NCBI RefSeq assembly: GCF_000742135.1
Contig: NZ_KN046818.1
Location: 4,600,295-4,664,294 of the forward strand
Direction: 5' to 3'
Length of the DNA stretch: 64,000 nucleotides
Source of the DNA: Klebsiella pneumoniae
Lineage (GTDB): Bacteria; Pseudomonadota; Gammaproteobacteria; Enterobacterales; Enterobacteriaceae
Shown: piece by piece, positions 8,804 through 20,910 of the stretch
Position numbering within the stretch: the first letter of the stretch is position 1
Layout of the letters: the number at the start of each line of letters is the position of its first letter
Notes under the pieces: model-generated
The model's database searches: none
What the model was told of the DNA's origin: nothing
The model's input: the letters and a program-made list of their open reading frames with translations, nothing else
Translations under genes and position numbers: made by a program

Positions 8804-10933
8804 ATGGGCACCTTTCTGATATTCCTTACAGCTCTGCTAATCTGCGTATTGCTCATCGGATGGTGGTATCGCGCTCACGCCAGACGCCGCCGACTCCCCC
8901 TACTGCACGCCTTTAGCGACGCTACCACGCGGCAGCTTCCTGCGGATGAGCGCCAGGCTATTGAGAAGTATGTTGCCGAGTTGAGCCACGCCCAGCAGGT
9001 GCCGGCGTCCGGTGCGACCAGCGCGCCTGTCGCTCTGGCGCTGAACGAACAGAGTGATACCGTCTATGCGGTGACACGCGCCATCACCCGCTACGGGATC
9101 ACCACCGACGCGCCGAATAAATGGCGCTATTTCCTCGATTCGGTTGAAGTTCATCTGCCGCCGTTCTGGGAACAGCATATCAACGATGAAAACAGCGTCG
9201 AGCTGATCCCCACCGACAGCCTGCCGCTGGTTATCACCCTTAACGGTCATAGCCTGAGCGACTATCGCCAGGAAGCGCAAAGCTACGCCCTGGAACGCGC
9301 TTCGGCCACCCAGGCCTCCATTCGCGGCGAAGAGAGCGAGCAGGTAGAGTTGCGGCAGATCCGTCGGGAAACGCCTGAAGAACACGCTCTGAATCGCCCG
9401 GACGGGCTGCGCGAAGCGATCCTGATCGTCGCCTCCTTTCTGTTCTTTTATTTCAGCCTGATTGGGCCAGCTGTCTTTACCCCCTGGCTGGTCGCCGCAG
9501 GTTTGTTGCTGCTCGCCGCCGGACTGTGGGGGATTTATGCCCCGCCGCGTCGCGCCGCGCTGCGCGAAATCCATTGCCTGCGGGGCGTCCCTAAGCGCTG
9601 GGGATTGTTTGGCGAAAACGATCAGGAGCAAATCAATAACATCTCGCTGGGCATTATCGATCTCATCTATCCGCGCCACTGGCAACCCTGGATTGCCCAG
9701 GACCTGGGGCAGCAGACCGATATTGATATCTATCTCAACCGCCACGTGGCCCGTCAGGGACGCTACCTGTCGCTTCATGATGAAGTGAAAAACTTCCCGC
9801 TGCAGTACTGGCTACGCAGCGCGATTATCGCCGCCGGCGCCCTGGTGGTGGTGATTATGCTGTGGGCCAGCGTACCGTTGAATATGCCGTTTAAGTTCAC
9901 CCTGTCGTGGCTGAAGGGCGCGCAAACGATTGAAGCCACTACCGTCAGCCAGCTGGAAAAAGCCCATGTGCGCATTGGCGATACGCTGCGCCTGACCGGT
10001 ACCGGGATGTGTAATATCCGCACGCCGGGCAGTTGGTCCGCCAAAGAGGATTCGCCGTTCCTGCCTTTCGATTGTTCACAGATTGTGTGGAACGACGCCC
10101 CTCCTCTGCCGCTGCCGGAGTCTGACATTGTCAGCAAAGCGACCGCCCTGATGCAGTCCGTCCAGCGCCAGCTGCACCCGGAAACCGACGATGATTCCCG
10201 CGTCAGCCCTGCCCTACGCTCCGCCATTCAGAAATCAGGCATGGTGCTACTGGATGATTTCGGCGATATCGTGCAGAAAACTAACGATCTCTGCTCGGCA
10301 AAGGATGATTGCCTGCGGCTGAAGAATGCGTTGGTCAATCTTGGCAATACCCGTAACTGGGAAACGTTAACCAAGCGCGCCACCGCCGGCAAGCTGGATG
10401 GCGTGAACGTGCTGCTGCGGCCGGTCAGCGCCGAGTCGCTGGAGAATCTGGTGACCACCTCAACCGCGCCCTTTGTGATACGCGAAACCTCACGGGCCGC
10501 GCAGGCGCTGAACAGCCCGGCTCCCGGCGGTTTTCTTATCGCCAGCGATGAGGGCAGCGTACTGGTCAATCAGCCGTGGCCGGCGGTGAGTCTGTATGAT
10601 TATCCGGCCCATGAGCAGTGGGGCGAACTGCGGCGGCTGGCCGGTATGCTCATGCATACCCCCTTCCATGCCGAAGGTATCGTTACCAACCTGTTTACTG
10701 ACGCCAACGGCACGCAGCATATCAACCTGCATCGCATCCCCGACCGCAGCGGCCTGTGGCGTTATCTGGGCATCACCCTGCTGCTGCTGTCAATGGTGGG
10801 GTGCATGGCTTACCACGCCGTGCAGGCCCTGCGTCGTTATCAACGCCATCGTCAGCGTATGGAAGAGATTCAGAAATATTACGAAAGCTGCCTTAATCCG
10901 GTTTTGCTCCCCTCATCTGACTCGCAAGATTAA
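8804..10933 (+). CDS. igaA: IgaA/YrfF, negative regulator of the Rcs phosphorelay
   Basis: IgaA is a polytopic inner membrane protein that represses the RcsCDB envelope-stress phosphorelay, in known cases through contact with RcsD. The protein of about 709 residues has an N-terminal membrane segment (FLIFLTALLICVLLIGWW), a large cytoplasmic region, a membrane pair near residues 205-245 (IVASFLFFYFSLIGPAVF), a segment near 340-360, a periplasmic domain with paired cysteines (GMCNIR, PFDCSQ, DLCSAKDDC), and a C-terminal membrane segment (LGITLLLLSMVGCMAY). The start at 8804 aligns with the family; an in-frame ATG at 8798 would add two residues. In Salmonella the gene is essential while Rcs is intact. 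Confidence 0.95.
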   Translation: MGTFLIFLTALLICVLLIGWWYRAHARRRRLPLLHAFSDATTRQLPADERQAIEKYVAELSHAQQVPASGATSAPVALALNEQSDTVYAVTRAITRYGITTDAPNKWRYFLDSVEVHLPPFWEQHINDENSVELIPTDSLPLVITLNGHSLSDYRQEAQSYALERASATQASIRGEESEQVELRQIRRETPEEHALNRPDGLREAILIVASFLFFYFSLIGPAVFTPWLVAAGLLLLAAGLWGIYAPPRRAALREIHCLRGVPKRWGLFGENDQEQINNISLGIIDLIYPRHWQPWIAQDLGQQTDIDIYLNRHVARQGRYLSLHDEVKNFPLQYWLRSAIIAAGALVVVIMLWASVPLNMPFKFTLSWLKGAQTIEATTVSQLEKAHVRIGDTLRLTGTGMCNIRTPGSWSAKEDSPFLPFDCSQIVWNDAPPLPLPESDIVSKATALMQSVQRQLHPETDDDSRVSPALRSAIQKSGMVLLDDFGDIVQKTNDLCSAKDDCLRLKNALVNLGNTRNWETLTKRATAGKLDGVNVLLRPVSAESLENLVTTSTAPFVIRETSRAAQALNSPAPGGFLIASDEGSVLVNQPWPAVSLYDYPAHEQWGELRRLAGMLMHTPFHAEGIVTNLFTDANGTQHINLHRIPDRSGLWRYLGITLLLLSMVGCMAYHAVQALRRYQRHRQRMEEIQKYYESCLNPVLLPSSDSQD

Positions 10934-10940
10934 TTTTCCC

Positions 10941-10967
10941 GGCGACAGGGTGTGATACCCTGTCGCC
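10941..10967 (+). terminator. strong hairpin between igaA and yrfG
   Basis: A perfect 11-bp stem (GGCGACAGGGT / ACCCTGTCGCC) with a 5-nt loop lies 8 nt after the igaA stop. It is followed by CATTTTCC, a weak T-tract. It may be a terminator or attenuator reducing read-through into yrfG-hslR-hslO, or an mRNA-stabilising hairpin. Confidence 0.55.
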
Positions 10968-10993
10968 CATTTTCCGCTCGCTGGAGAGTCATC

Positions 10994-11677
10994 ATGCACT
11001 TTGATATCGCCTGGCAGGAGGTCGATACCGTTCTGCTGGATATGGACGGCACGCTCCTGGACCTCGCCTTCGACAACTACTTCTGGCAAACGCTGGTGCC
11101 TGAAACCTGGGGGGCCGCCCGCGGCCTCAATTTGCAGGAGGCGAAAGACGCCATGCGCCAGGAGTATCACGCCGTGCAGCATACGCTAAACTGGTACTGT
11201 CTGGATTACTGGAGCGAGCGCCTGGGTTTGGATATTTGTGCGATGACCAGCGAACAAGGTCCGCGCGCCACGCTGCGCGAGGATACCGTGCCGTTCCTTG
11301 ATGCGCTCAAGGCCTGCGGTAAGCGACGCATTCTGTTGACCAATGCCCATCCCCACAATCTGGCGGTGAAGCTCAAACACACCGGCCTGGACGCGCACCT
11401 TGATTTATTACTTTCCACCCACACATTTGGTTATCCGAAAGAGGATCAGCGTCTGTGGTGCGCCGTGGCGGAGGAAACTGGCCTTGAGGCGCACAAAACG
11501 CTGTTTGTCGACGACAGCGAGGCGATACTGGATGCCGCGAGGGAGTTTGGCATTCGTTACTGCCTGGGTATTACCAATCCTGACTCCGGACTGGCGGAAA
11601 AGCAGTATCTGCGCCATCCGGGGCTGAATGATTACCGACGACTGATCCCTTCGCTTACCCCGAAGGAGAGGCGATGA
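10994..11677 (+). CDS. yrfG: GMP/IMP nucleotidase YrfG (HAD family)
   Basis: YrfG is a haloacid dehalogenase-type phosphatase that dephosphorylates purine nucleotides such as GMP and IMP in E. coli. The HAD motif I is VLLDMDGTLLDL near residues 12-23, with the nucleophilic Asp in DMDGT. Motif II is LLTNAHP, and motif IV is the VDDSEAIL segment. The ATG at 10994, MHFDIAWQEVD, matches the family start; the frame is open upstream but lies in the igaA-yrfG hairpin. The 227-residue gene ends in a 4-nt ATGA overlap with hslR, so the two are translationally coupled. Confidence 0.95.
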   Translation: MHFDIAWQEVDTVLLDMDGTLLDLAFDNYFWQTLVPETWGAARGLNLQEAKDAMRQEYHAVQHTLNWYCLDYWSERLGLDICAMTSEQGPRATLREDTVPFLDALKACGKRRILLTNAHPHNLAVKLKHTGLDAHLDLLLSTHTFGYPKEDQRLWCAVAEETGLEAHKTLFVDDSEAILDAAREFGIRYCLGITNPDSGLAEKQYLRHPGLNDYRRLIPSLTPKERR

Positions 11678-12075
11678 AAGAGAAGCCCACCGAAACCGTC
11701 AGACTGGACAAATGGCTTTGGGCCGCCCGCTTTTACAAAACCCGCGCGCTGGCGCGGGAAATGATTGAAGGCGGCAAGGTTCATTACAACGGACAACGTA
11801 GCAAACCCGGAAAAATCGTCGAACTCGACGCCATGCTGACGCTGCGCCAGGGCAACGACGAGCGGACGGTGCGCATTATCGGTATTACCGAACAGCGCCG
11901 CCCGGCAAGCGAAGCCGTCAACCTGTATGAAGAGACGGCGGAGAGTATCGAGAAGCGTGAAAAAATGGCCCTGGCGCGCAAAATGAACGCCCTGACCATG
12001 CCGCACCCTGACAGACGTCCGGACAAGAAAGAGCGCCGCGACCTGATGAGATTTAAACACGGCGAGAGTGAATAA
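11674..12075 (+). CDS. hslR: ribosome-associated heat shock protein Hsp15
   Basis: Hsp15 binds stalled 50S subunits that still carry peptidyl-tRNA and helps recycle them after heat shock. The 133-residue protein has an N-terminal S4 RNA-binding domain (VRLDKWLWAARFYKTRALAREMIEGGKVHYNG) and a basic C-terminal helix (RRPDKKERRDLMRFKHG). It overlaps yrfG by 4 nt and precedes hslO by 24 nt. In E. coli the hslRO pair is heat-induced through sigma-32; I did not find a convincing sigma-32 promoter inside yrfG by eye. Confidence 0.96.
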   Translation: MKEKPTETVRLDKWLWAARFYKTRALAREMIEGGKVHYNGQRSKPGKIVELDAMLTLRQGNDERTVRIIGITEQRRPASEAVNLYEETAESIEKREKMALARKMNALTMPHPDRRPDKKERRDLMRFKHGESE

Positions 12076-12099
12076 CTCGCGCCAGAAAGAGAGATGATT

Positions 12100-12978
12100 A
12101 TGACTCAACACGATCAATTACATCGTTATCTGTTTGAAAACTATGCCGTGCGCGGCGAGCTGGTGACGGTGTCGGAAACCCTGGAACAGATTCTGGCGAA
12201 TCACACCTATCCCCAACCGGTCAAAACGGTGCTGGCGGAGCTGTTGGTCGCCACCAGTCTGCTGACCGCGACGCTGAAGTTTGCCGGCGACATTACCGTA
12301 CAGCTGCAGGGGGATGGCCCTTTACAGCTGGCGGTGATCAACGGCAATAACCAGCAGCAGCTGCGCGGCGTCGCGCGCGTGCAAGGCGAGATTGCGGACG
12401 ATGCGGATCTGAAAACGATGGTCGGCAACGGCTACCTGGTCATTACCATCTCTCCGGAAGAAGGTGAGCGCTATCAGGGCGTGGTCGGTCTGGAAGGCGA
12501 TACGCTGGCCGCCTGCCTGGAAGATTATTTCCAGCGTTCAGAGCAGCTGCCGACGCGCCTTATCATCCGCACCGGCGATCATGAAGGCCAGCCGATGGCG
12601 GGCGGGATGCTGCTGCAGGTGATGCCGGCGCAGGATGCCCAGACTGCCGACTTCGAGCACCTGGCGACGCTTACCGAGACCATTAAGGCGGAAGAGCTGT
12701 TCACCCTGCCGGCAAATGATGTGCTGTGGCGTCTGTACCATGAAGAAGAAGTCACGGTCTACGACCCGCAGAGCGTGGAGTTCAAGTGCACCTGCTCCCG
12801 CGAACGCTGCGCCGGCGCGCTGAAGACGCTGCCGGATGAAGAGATTGATAGCATCCTCGCCGACGAAGGCGAAATTGATATGCACTGCGACTACTGCGGT
12901 AACCACTATATCTTCAATGCCATGGATATTGCCGAGATCCGTAATAACGCCTCTCCGGCCGATCCGCAGGTTCATTAA
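12100..12978 (+). CDS. hslO: Hsp33, redox-regulated holdase chaperone
   Basis: Hsp33 is a cytosolic holdase that is activated by oxidation and unfolding. The C-terminal zinc switch is intact: the CTC pair in [11 protein letters not shown] and the CDYC pair in [10 protein letters not shown]. The long N-terminal substrate-binding domain is complete. The ATG at 12100 ([12 protein letters not shown]) is chosen over ATG 12094 because the AGAGAG ribosome site at 12088-12093 sits 6 nt before it and directly abuts the other. The protein has 292 residues, as in E. coli. It is the last gene of yrfG-hslR-hslO and is followed by a long-loop hairpin. Confidence 0.96.
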   Translation: MTQHDQLHRYLFENYAVRGELVTVSETLEQILANHTYPQPVKTVLAELLVATSLLTATLKFAGDITVQLQGDGPLQLAVINGNNQQQLRGVARVQGEIADDADLKTMVGNGYLVITISPEEGERYQGVVGLEGDTLAACLEDYFQRSEQLPTRLIIRTGDHEGQPMAGGMLLQVMPAQDAQTADFEHLATLTETIKAEELFTLPANDVLWRLYHEEEVTVYDPQSVEFKCTCSRERCAGALKTLPDEEIDSILADEGEIDMHCDYCGNHYIFNAMDIAEIRNNASPADPQVH

Positions 12979-12992
12979 TCCCCGCATCTTTC

Positions 12993-13044
12993 TCAGGCAC
13001 AGGGCGGCAATGTTGTTTGTCGCGTTGTGCCTGACTTTTAATTT
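12993..13044 (+). terminator. probable terminator after hslO
   Basis: The arms TCAGGCACA (12993-13001) and TGTGCCTGA (13026-13034) form a 9-bp stem with a 24-nt loop, followed by CTTTTAATTTATT. The long loop lowers confidence. Confidence 0.5.
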
Positions 13045-13338
13045 ATTCGCGAGTTGAATCGATTTTCCCTGAAAGAGTTACGTAATTTAATTTCAGGAAA
13101 GCGATTACATTCACATTTCAGCAGTTTTTTTAATTACTTTTTAACCATTGAGAAACATCTAACCCCACCATCCGTCCATTTCCTGAGATAATCCACTCCA
13201 CTTCGTGACAGGAGTCACCGTTTTTATCGTCATTCTGAGGAATGTCGAGATACGTAAATCTATGAGCCTGGTCGCGGTCAATACCCGGCAATTAACCCTA
13301 CAATTTACAGCAGTACATCTTGGCTAAGGAGCAGTGAC
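13045..13338 (+). promoter_or_regulatory. pckA upstream region with candidate CRP site
   Basis: The AT-rich gap before pckA contains a CRP-like site at 13201-13222: CGTGA at 13204-13208, six bases, then TCACC at 13215-13219, which matches 8 of 10 core positions. E. coli pckA is known to be CRP-activated, which supports the call. A good Shine-Dalgarno AAGGAG lies at 13326-13331, 7 nt before the start. The exact promoter hexamers are not assigned. Confidence 0.55.
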
Positions 13339-14961
13339 ATGCGCGTTAATCATGGTTTAACCCCGCAGGATCTCAAGGCTTATGGTATCAATGACGTCCA
13401 GGATATCGTCCACAACCCCAGCTACGACATGTTGTTTCAGGAAGAGCTCGACCCGAACCTGGAAGGCTACGAACGTGGCGTATTAACCACTCTGGGTGCT
13501 ATCGCCGTCGACACGGGCATTTTTACCGGTCGTTCTCCGAAAGATAAGTATCTCGTGCGCGACGACACCACCCGCGACACCGTCTGGTGGTCCGATAAAG
13601 GCAAAGGTAAAAACGACAACAAGCCGCTTTCGCAGGAAACCTGGCAGCATCTGAAAGGGCTGGTGACCCAGCAACTGTCCGGTAAACGCCTGTTTATCGT
13701 CGACGCTTTCTGCGGCGCCAACGCCGATACCCGTCTCAGCGTACGTTTCATTACCGAAGTGGCCTGGCAGGCGCACTTCGTTAAAAACATGTTCATCCGT
13801 CCGAGCGATGAAGAGCTGGCTGAATTCGAGCCCGACTTCATCGTGATGAACGGCGCGAAATGCACCAATCCGCAGTGGAAAGAGCAGGGCCTCAATTCGG
13901 AAAACTTCGTCGCCTTCAACCTCACCGAGCGCATTCAGTTGATCGGCGGCACCTGGTACGGCGGCGAGATGAAGAAAGGGATGTTCTCGATCATGAACTA
14001 CCTGCTGCCGCTGAAGGGCATCGCCTCCATGCACTGCTCAGCCAACGTCGGCGAGAAAGGCGATGTCGCCATTTTCTTCGGCCTCTCAGGCACCGGCAAA
14101 ACCACCCTCTCCACCGACCCGAAACGCCGCCTGATTGGCGATGACGAACATGGCTGGGATGACGACGGCGTGTTTAACTTCGAAGGGGGCTGCTACGCCA
14201 AGACCATCAAGCTCTCTGAAGCGGCCGAGCCAGATATCTATCACGCCATCCGCCGCAACGCCCTGCTGGAAAACGTGGTGGTACGCGCCGACGGCACGGT
14301 CGATTTCGATGACGGTTCAAAGACCGAAAATACCCGCGTCTCCTACCCCATCGACCACATCGACAACATTGTTAAGCCGGTGTCTAAAGCGGGTCACGCT
14401 ACCAAAGTGATCTTCCTGACGGCCGATGCGTTCGGCGTCCTGCCGCCGGTCTCCCGCCTGACCGCCGACCAGACGCAGTACCATTTCCTGTCCGGGTTTA
14501 CCGCCAAACTGGCCGGCACCGAGCGCGGCGTAACCGAACCCACGCCAACCTTCTCCGCCTGCTTCGGCGCCGCCTTCCTGTCGCTGCACCCGACGCAGTA
14601 CGCCGAAGTGCTGGTCAAACGCATGCAGGCGGCTGGCGCGCAGGCTTATCTGGTCAATACCGGCTGGAACGGCACCGGCAAGCGCATCTCGATTAAAGAT
14701 ACCCGCGCGATCATCGACGCCATCCTCAATGGCTCGCTGGACAACGCGGAGACCTTTACCCTACCGATGTTTAACCTGCAGATCCCGACGGCGCTGCCGG
14801 GCGTGGATACCCACATCCTCGATCCGCGCAGCACCTATGGTTCCCCGGAGCAGTGGCAGGAAAAAGCCGACCAGCTGGCGAAGCTGTTTATTGAGAATTT
14901 TGAGAAGTATACCGATACGCCAGCGGGCGCCGCGCTGGTGGCGGCAGGACCGCAGCGCTAA
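13339..14961 (+). CDS. pckA: phosphoenolpyruvate carboxykinase (ATP)
   Basis: PckA decarboxylates and phosphorylates oxaloacetate to PEP with ATP, the entry step of gluconeogenesis. The 540-residue protein has the family length. The substrate-binding R-x-P segment ([10 protein letters not shown]) is near residue 65. The kinase-1a loop GLSGTGKTT is at about 248-256, and the metal-binding kinase-2 motif (LIGDDEHGW) follows. The C-terminal adenine-binding part ([13 protein letters not shown]) is intact. The gene is monocistronic, has a candidate CRP site upstream and ends at a symmetrical terminator shared with the convergent envZ. Confidence 0.98.
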   Translation: MRVNHGLTPQDLKAYGINDVQDIVHNPSYDMLFQEELDPNLEGYERGVLTTLGAIAVDTGIFTGRSPKDKYLVRDDTTRDTVWWSDKGKGKNDNKPLSQETWQHLKGLVTQQLSGKRLFIVDAFCGANADTRLSVRFITEVAWQAHFVKNMFIRPSDEELAEFEPDFIVMNGAKCTNPQWKEQGLNSENFVAFNLTERIQLIGGTWYGGEMKKGMFSIMNYLLPLKGIASMHCSANVGEKGDVAIFFGLSGTGKTTLSTDPKRRLIGDDEHGWDDDGVFNFEGGCYAKTIKLSEAAEPDIYHAIRRNALLENVVVRADGTVDFDDGSKTENTRVSYPIDHIDNIVKPVSKAGHATKVIFLTADAFGVLPPVSRLTADQTQYHFLSGFTAKLAGTERGVTEPTPTFSACFGAAFLSLHPTQYAEVLVKRMQAAGAQAYLVNTGWNGTGKRISIKDTRAIIDAILNGSLDNAETFTLPMFNLQIPTALPGVDTHILDPRSTYGSPEQWQEKADQLAKLFIENFEKYTDTPAGAALVAAGPQR

Positions 14962-14975
14962 CGGGCGCAAAGGTG

Positions 14976-15003
14976 AAAAAGCCGGGCTTGCCCGGCTTTT
15001 TAT
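14976..15003. terminator. bidirectional terminator between pckA and envZ
   Basis: The stem GCCGGGC / GCCCGGC is flanked by AAAAA on the left and TTTTTATT on the right. It can therefore terminate both pckA (rightward) and ompR-envZ (leftward). Confidence 0.85.
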
Positions 15004-15038
15004 TGTGCAACATCCTGAGCAGCTAACCGCGGGCGCGA

Positions 15039-17110
<2,072 letters not shown>

Positions 17111-17337
17111 TGTTTGTACTCCCAAAGGTTCACTGCAATAGTCAGTGCGTATTCTCAAAAAAGCCCGGCGCGCTCACCAGCTAAATCTGGTATATATTCC
17201 AGGCTAAATTGTTACAAAGCATATTTAACAGCAGGTTAAGTATACATTTAATCATAAGACACAGTATTTATCCTGTCGGTATTATTACGCGCTACAAATT
17301 GTGCGCAACGACAGACAGTCAGAAGGTTGAACTCACG

Positions 17338-17811
17338 ATGAAAACGCCGCTGATCACCCGCGAGGGATATGAAAAACTGAAGCAGGAGATGGACTACCTG
17401 TGGCGCCAGGAGCGTCCGGAAGTGACCAAAAAGGTGACCTGGGCCGCCAGCCTCGGCGACCGCAGCGAGAACGCGGACTACCAGTACAACAAAAAGCGCC
17501 TGCGGGAGATCGATCGCCGGGTCCGCTATCTGACCAAATGTCTGGAACAGTTGAAAATCGTCGATTACTCGCCGCAACAGGAAGGTAAAGTCTTCTTCGG
17601 CGCCTGGGTAGAGATTGAAAACGATGAAGGCGATATCAAGCGCTTTCGCATCGTCGGTTACGATGAAATTTTTGGCCGCAAAGACTATATCTCCATCGAC
17701 TCGCCGATGGCGCGCGCACTGTTAAAAAAAGAGGTTGGCGATCTGGCCATCGTCAACACGCCGGCGGGCGAAGCCAGCTGGTATGTCAACGAGATCGAAT
17801 ACGTTAAATAG
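17338..17811 (+). CDS. greB: transcription elongation factor GreB
   Basis: GreB rescues backtracked RNA polymerase by stimulating cleavage of the extruded transcript. The 157-residue protein has the N-terminal antiparallel coiled coil carrying the acidic tip (SLGDRSENADYQYNKKRLREID) and the C-terminal globular domain (IVGYDEIFGRKDYISIDSPMARALL). The ATG at 17338 (MKTPLITREGYEKL) fits the family. An upstream open extension to 17209 runs through the ompR-greB promoter region and is discarded. The gene stands upstream of tex in the same orientation, as in E. coli. Confidence 0.97.
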   Translation: MKTPLITREGYEKLKQEMDYLWRQERPEVTKKVTWAASLGDRSENADYQYNKKRLREIDRRVRYLTKCLEQLKIVDYSPQQEGKVFFGAWVEIENDEGDIKRFRIVGYDEIFGRKDYISIDSPMARALLKKEVGDLAIVNTPAGEASWYVNEIEYVK

Positions 17812-17911
17812 ACAAGAACTTTCCGAGAGACGCCCGGCGCGGCTGGTATTTTTAGCCGTCAGTCCGTATAACTAGTCCCTGTTTTTTGACCCTAAAGATG
17901 AATTAAAAGCC

Positions 17912-20242
17912 ATGATGAATGATTCGCTCTGCCGCATTATTGCGGGTGAACTTCAGGCCAGAGCCGAACAGGTAGAAGCTGCCGTTCGCCTGCTTGATGA
18001 AGGGAACACCGTGCCGTTTATTGCACGTTATCGTAAAGAAGTCACCGGCGGTCTGGATGACACGCAGCTGCGTAATCTGGAAACTCGCCTCGGCTATCTG
18101 CGCGAACTCGAAGACCGTCGTCAGGCGATCCTCAAATCCATCGCTGAACAGGGCAAACTGACCGACGCGCTGGAAAAAGCCATCAACACCACGCTCAGCA
18201 AAACCGAACTGGAAGATCTCTACCTGCCCTACAAGCCGAAGCGCCGTACACGCGGGCAGATCGCTATCGAAGCCGGGCTCGAACCGCTGGCTGACCTGCT
18301 GTGGAACGAACCGGCCCACGATCCGGAAGCGGAGGCCGCAAAATATATTGATGCCGATAAGGGCGTAGCCGACAGCAAAGCGGCCCTGGACGGCGCGCGC
18401 TATATTCTGATGGAGCGGTTTGCCGAAGACGCCGCGCTGCTGGCGAAGGTCCGTGACTATCTGTGGAAAAACGCCCACCTGGTCTCCACCGTCGTCAGCG
18501 GTAAAGAAGAGGAAGGCGCTAAATTCCGCGACTACTTCGATCACCATGAACCGATCGCCACCGTGCCGTCGCATCGCGCGCTGGCGATGTTCCGCGGTCG
18601 CAACGAAGGCGTCCTGCAGCTCTCTTTAAACGCTGACCCGCAGTTTGACGAGCCGCCGAAAGAGAGCCACGGCGAGCAAATTATTATCGACCACCTGGGC
18701 CTGCGCCTGAATAACGCCCCGGCGGACAGCTGGCGTAAAGGCGTCGTCAGCTGGACCTGGCGGATCAAAGTCCTGATGCATCTCGAAACCGAGCTGATGG
18801 GCACCGTGCGCGAACGCGCGGAGGACGAGGCAATCAACGTCTTCGCCCGCAACCTGCACGATCTGCTGATGGCCGCGCCCGCCGGGCTGCGCGCCACCAT
18901 GGGACTCGATCCGGGCCTGCGCACCGGGGTGAAAGTGGCCGTCGTCGACGCCACCGGTAAACTGGTCGCTACCGATACCATCTATCCCCACACCGGCCAG
19001 GCCGCCAAAGCGGCCGTCGCCGTCGCCGCGCTGTGTGAGAAGTACAACGTTGAGCTGGTGGCCATCGGCAACGGTACCGCCTCGCGTGAAACCGAGCGTT
19101 TCTTCCTCGACGTGCAGAAGCAGTTCCCAAAGGTCACCGCCCAGAAGGTGATCGTCAGCGAAGCCGGGGCTTCCGTTTACTCCGCCTCCGAGCTGGCGGC
19201 GCAAGAGTTCCCGGACCTCGACGTGTCGCTGCGCGGCGCGGTCTCCATCGCCCGCCGTCTGCAGGATCCCCTGGCCGAGCTGGTGAAAATCGACCCGAAA
19301 TCCATTGGCGTCGGCCAGTATCAGCACGACGTCAGCCAGACCCAGCTGGCGCGTAAGCTGGACGCGGTGGTGGAAGACTGTGTGAACGCCGTCGGCGTTG
19401 ACCTGAACACCGCCTCCGTTCCGCTGCTGACCCGCGTCGCCGGCCTGACCCGCATGATGGCGCAGAACATCGTCGCCTGGCGCGACGAGAATGGTCAGTT
19501 CCAGAACCGCCAGCAGCTGCTGAAAGTCAGCCGTCTGGGGCCGAAAGCCTTTGAACAGTGCGCGGGCTTCCTGCGTATCAACCACGGCGACAACCCGCTG
19601 GATGCCTCCACCGTTCACCCGGAAGCTTACCCGGTGGTCGAACGTATTCTGGCCGCCACCCAGCAGGCGCTAAAAGATCTGATGGGCAATAGCAGTGCGC
19701 TGCGCCACCTGAAGGCAGTGGACTTCACCGATGAGAAGTTTGGCGTCCCGACGGTCACCGACATTATCAAAGAGCTGGAAAAACCGGGCCGCGATCCGCG
19801 TCCGGAGTTTAAGACCGCGAAGTTCGCCGATGGTGTGGAGACCATGAATGACCTGCTGCCGGGAATGATTCTGGAAGGTGCCGTCACCAATGTCACCAAC
19901 TTCGGCGCGTTTGTTGATATCGGCGTTCATCAGGACGGACTGGTACACATTTCGTCGCTTTCTGACCGGTTTGTTGAGGATCCGCACACCGTGGTGAAAG
20001 CGGGCGACATCGTCAAGGTCAAAGTGATGGAAGTCGATCTGCCGCGTAAGCGTATCGCCCTGACCATGCGTCTCGACGAGCAGCCGGGCGACAGCAACGC
20101 CCGCCGCGGCGGTGGTCAGGAGCGCCCGCAGGGAAATCGCCCGGCTGCGAAAGCCGCCAAACCCCGCGGTCGCGAGGCGCAGCCTGCCGGCAACAGCGCG
20201 ATGATGGATGCCCTCGCCGCAGCGATGGGTAAAAAACGCTAA
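17912..20242 (+). CDS. tex: transcription accessory protein Tex (YhgF)
   Basis: Tex is a conserved nucleic acid-binding protein related to eukaryotic Spt6. The 776-residue product has an N-terminal helical region, a YqgF-like RNase H-fold domain ([19 protein letters not shown]), helix-hairpin-helix repeats ([21 protein letters not shown]), and a C-terminal S1 RNA-binding domain ([31 protein letters not shown]). The tail is rich in Arg, Gly and Gln, with [19 protein letters not shown]. It lies downstream of greB and ends at a strong terminator. Its exact cellular role in enterobacteria is not established. Confidence 0.96.
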   Translation: MMNDSLCRIIAGELQARAEQVEAAVRLLDEGNTVPFIARYRKEVTGGLDDTQLRNLETRLGYLRELEDRRQAILKSIAEQGKLTDALEKAINTTLSKTELEDLYLPYKPKRRTRGQIAIEAGLEPLADLLWNEPAHDPEAEAAKYIDADKGVADSKAALDGARYILMERFAEDAALLAKVRDYLWKNAHLVSTVVSGKEEEGAKFRDYFDHHEPIATVPSHRALAMFRGRNEGVLQLSLNADPQFDEPPKESHGEQIIIDHLGLRLNNAPADSWRKGVVSWTWRIKVLMHLETELMGTVRERAEDEAINVFARNLHDLLMAAPAGLRATMGLDPGLRTGVKVAVVDATGKLVATDTIYPHTGQAAKAAVAVAALCEKYNVELVAIGNGTASRETERFFLDVQKQFPKVTAQKVIVSEAGASVYSASELAAQEFPDLDVSLRGAVSIARRLQDPLAELVKIDPKSIGVGQYQHDVSQTQLARKLDAVVEDCVNAVGVDLNTASVPLLTRVAGLTRMMAQNIVAWRDENGQFQNRQQLLKVSRLGPKAFEQCAGFLRINHGDNPLDASTVHPEAYPVVERILAATQQALKDLMGNSSALRHLKAVDFTDEKFGVPTVTDIIKELEKPGRDPRPEFKTAKFADGVETMNDLLPGMILEGAVTNVTNFGAFVDIGVHQDGLVHISSLSDRFVEDPHTVVKAGDIVKVKVMEVDLPRKRIALTMRLDEQPGDSNARRGGGQERPQGNRPAAKAAKPRGREAQPAGNSAMMDALAAAMGKKR

Positions 20243-20249
20243 ACTCTCC

Positions 20250-20278
20250 CTGCCCCTTTTTCAGGGGCAGTTTTTTTT
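20250..20278 (+). terminator. intrinsic terminator after tex
   Basis: The perfect 8-bp stem CTGCCCCT / AGGGGCAG has a 5-nt loop and is followed by eight T residues, just after the tex stop. Confidence 0.9.
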
Positions 20279-20882
<604 letters not shown>

Positions 20883-20910
20883 CGGCTGGCCCGGCACAAG
20901 AGTCTGAAAT

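Noticed and set aside
18626-19618. 330-codon minus-strand open frame within tex
   Set aside because: Antisense shadow with no recognisable motif.
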